IMG/VR virus record: IMGVR_UViG_3300013093_003530
Coordinates: 1 to 39,185 of that record
Length of the DNA stretch: 39,185 nucleotides
Source: a virus
Reading direction: 5' to 3' (one strand)
Shown here: one piece after another, positions 38,042 through 39,185 of the stretch
How the letters are laid out: every line of letters starts with the position of its first letter
Position numbering within the stretch: position 1 is the stretch's first letter
Translations under genes and position numbers: made by a program
The notes under the pieces: model-generated
Database searches by the model: none
Told to the model about the DNA's origin: nothing
What the model saw: only the letters and a program-made list of their open reading frames with translations

Positions 38042-38297
38042 ATATTTCTCTTATTTTAGCTCCTAATTCAGCATCGTTGGGATATGTTTTGACTAAATCT
38101 TGTACTGCTTGTTTTTGTGTAATAATTTTTTTACAGTACTGAGCTGCATCTAATAGTTCTTCATAAAGATGTTGAGTAAATTCGTCGTGATTATTTTGTT
38201 CAAGTGTTGTTGAATATTTATTATATCCGAGTTCTGCTCTGTCAGATAAGTCTACTATAACTGATTTGGTAATATCGTCTTTTATTGTATTACTCAT
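38013..38297 (-). CDS. MazG-like/phage NTP pyrophosphohydrolase-like protein
   Basis: A 94-residue helical protein. RAELGYNKYSTTLEQNN at about 20-36, then HLYEELLDAAQYCKKII near 42-58, follows the pattern R-x-x-x-G-x-x-K-Y, then H-L-x-E-E-x-x-D-A-x-x-Y. That pattern is seen in small all-alpha dNTP pyrophosphohydrolase-like phage proteins, whose E-E-x-x-D motif binds Mg. It is short and lacks a clear second E-x-x-D pair, so it may be a partial homologue. It overlaps both neighbours (4 nt upstream, 29 nt downstream), next to replication proteins. Confidence 0.6.
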   Translation of the reverse strand: MSNTIKDDITKSVIVDLSDRAELGYNKYSTTLEQNNHDEFTQHLYEELLDAAQYCKKIITQKQAVQDLVKTYPNDAELGAKIREIYGQTKADRN

Positions 38298-38686
38298 GTT
38301 CCTTTAATTTGTGTTGTAATGTTTTTAACTTCATCTTCAGAAAGCATGTCTATATATTCTTTAGCTTCTTTTTTACCAACTTCAAAATATATTTGAATAG
38401 CTTCTATTTGATCTAAATCGTATTCTTTTTTATTAGTAGGTTTAAGATACTTAAGATACTTATATTGTTTAGGTAGTAAGTCTTTATATAAATTATAAAG
38501 ATGTTCACCTTTCATCTGCCAAGTATTCTTTTGTATTACATTTACTACTTCACAATAATCATGATCCATTGATAATATTTTGTTACACATCCAATTATTG
38601 AAAGTTTGTTGTTCTTCTTCAGAAATATCTTTCCATTTATCTTTAGTAAGAGTTATTCTTTTTATAAGATTAAATATATTAGCCAT
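38294..38686 (-). CDS. 62: Clamp-loader small subunit (T4 gp62-like)
   Basis: A 130-residue, helical, Lys- and Tyr-rich protein with WMCNKILSMDHDYCEVVNVI at about 32-51, a Lys-rich middle (LPKQYKYLKYLKPTNKKEYD) and YFEVGKKEAKEYIDMLSEDE near 99-118. This is the order and character of T4-like gp62 proteins: an N-terminal N-K-x-L-S-x-x-x-D block and a C-terminal Y-x-x-x-x-x-x-A-x-x-x-x-x-x-L-S block. gp62 works with gp44 to load the sliding clamp. The large subunit would be expected upstream, beyond the right edge. I am fairly but not fully sure of the family. Confidence 0.6.
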   Translation of the reverse strand: MANIFNLIKRITLTKDKWKDISEEEQQTFNNWMCNKILSMDHDYCEVVNVIQKNTWQMKGEHLYNLYKDLLPKQYKYLKYLKPTNKKEYDLDQIEAIQIYFEVGKKEAKEYIDMLSEDEVKNITTQIKGT

Positions 38687-38694
38687 TATTAAAT

Positions 38695-39185
38695 TTAATT
38701 ATTTTTATATTCCCATATAAACCCATAAGCTGTTTTTTGTTTTTTAAGACAACAAGCAGATATATTTGAAGTAGGATATTTTAATTCTTTTTGTATTTGT
38801 GTAAAACTATTCCATTCTTTTATTATAACTCCATTTTTAGATTTTTGAATTACTTTTACTGCATTTCCATGATCTTTATTATTATATCCTGGAAATATCT
38901 TATTATAATTCCAAACAAATCCATGAGATTTGTTAGTTTTTTTACTTAAGTTGTCTTTAATACCTTTTCCAAAATTAAATTCAGCTTCTGTAATAGAATT
39001 CCATTCTTTAACAAATTCTCCATTTAATGTAAATTGATATATTTTAATAGAAGTATTTTTACTTATAAGTTGTTTTATAGCATCTGTTCTTTCATATTTT
39101 CCACTTTTTCCTTTAACAGCTTTAGATATTTTCTTTTTAGTTTTTTCACTTATTTTTCCTTTAGCATTTCCTAATTTTAAATTTA
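38695..39185 (-). CDS. Homing endonuclease C-terminal part (NUMOD3/NUMOD1 repeats), partial
   Basis: The gene is cut by the right edge. The 163 visible codons carry a NUMOD3-like repeat (AKGKISEKTKKKISKAVKGK) and then two NUMOD1/IENR1-like blocks. The first is IYQFTLNGEFVKEWNSITEA with GFVWNY, the second VIQKSKNGVIIKEWNSFTQ with GFIWEY. These DNA-recognition modules sit behind GIY-YIG or HNH nuclease domains of phage homing endonucleases; the catalytic domain would lie beyond 39185. No in-phase start exists in the window, as expected for a truncated 5' end. It ends 8 nt before the gp62-like gene, a typical homing-endonuclease site between clamp-loader genes. Confidence 0.82.
   Translation of the reverse strand, partial: NLKLGNAKGKISEKTKKKISKAVKGKSGKYERTDAIKQLISKNTSIKIYQFTLNGEFVKEWNSITEAEFNFGKGIKDNLSKKTNKSHGFVWNYNKIFPGYNNKDHGNAVKVIQKSKNGVIIKEWNSFTQIQKELKYPTSNISACCLKKQKTAYGFIWEYKNN

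Noticed and set aside
1-39185. CRISPR array, integrase, attachment site or insertion sequence
   Set aside because: No regularly spaced repeats, transposase, integrase or flanking duplications were seen. The only recurring sequences are the promoter-like elements.

Overview
The window looks like part of a strongly AT-rich genome of a large tailed phage, probably T4-like (myovirus-type) and infecting a member of the Bacteroidetes. Every gene I can support is on the minus strand and genes are packed end to end. The phage call rests on a T4 gp62-like clamp-loader subunit, a phage-type ATP-dependent DNA ligase, a homing endonuclease, a virion-type structural protein, an M15 endolysin, a lytic transglycosylase and phage tRNA genes. 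The Bacteroidetes host is an inference from A-rich leaders without Shine-Dalgarno sequences, a DUF4494-like protein and many lineage-specific small proteins.

Layout in transcription order (right to left). 39185-34091: NUMOD-type homing endonuclease (cut by the window edge), gp62-like protein, MazG-like helical protein, RecB/Cas4-type nuclease with a probable Fe-S cluster, ribbon-helix-helix regulator, two GT-B glycosyltransferases. 34024-33620: zinc-ribbon protein. 33589-17318: an unbroken run of 16 overlapping genes, apparently one operon of about 16 kb, for making and attaching unusual sugars. It encodes a GDP-mannose 3,5-epimerase homologue, a cupin/nucleotidyltransferase/kinase fusion, a shikimate-dehydrogenase-like protein, a KbaZ/GatZ-like TIM barrel, a HAD phosphatase, a GT10/methyltransferase fusion, an RmlB-like 4,6-dehydratase, an RfbH-type PLP/Fe-S 3-dehydrase, a split transketolase, two further SDRs and several glycosyltransferases. 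17281-13658: small conserved proteins, an HTH/zinc-finger protein, a tRNA-like element and a large virion-type protein. 13646-1: accessory genes, including a metallophosphoesterase, M15 endolysin, NUC1-type nuclease, lipoprotein, two AT-hook proteins, DUF1003 membrane protein, SLT transglycosylase, DNA ligase, tRNA-Leu(UAA) and many one-helix membrane microproteins.

Two repeated upstream signals organise transcription. Class 1 (minus strand GTCAAAATAA, then TATATTTAA) lies before about 18 genes or small ORFs and before the sugar operon. Its left part is usually fused to the upstream stop codon (TAG, TAA or TTG followed by TCAAAATAA), sometimes so that it encodes the last residues Ser-Lys-stop. 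Class 2 (ATATTTATA, 3-4 nt, AAACAA) lies before the structural protein, the conserved-protein group, the zinc-ribbon gene and the regulator/glycosyltransferase group, and may be the late class.

The most notable content is the sugar operon. It seems able to activate and remodel several sugars independently of the host, and may make a 3,6-dideoxy sugar with a two-carbon branch added by the split transketolase. The glycan target (virion protein, host surface or other) cannot be read from sequence.
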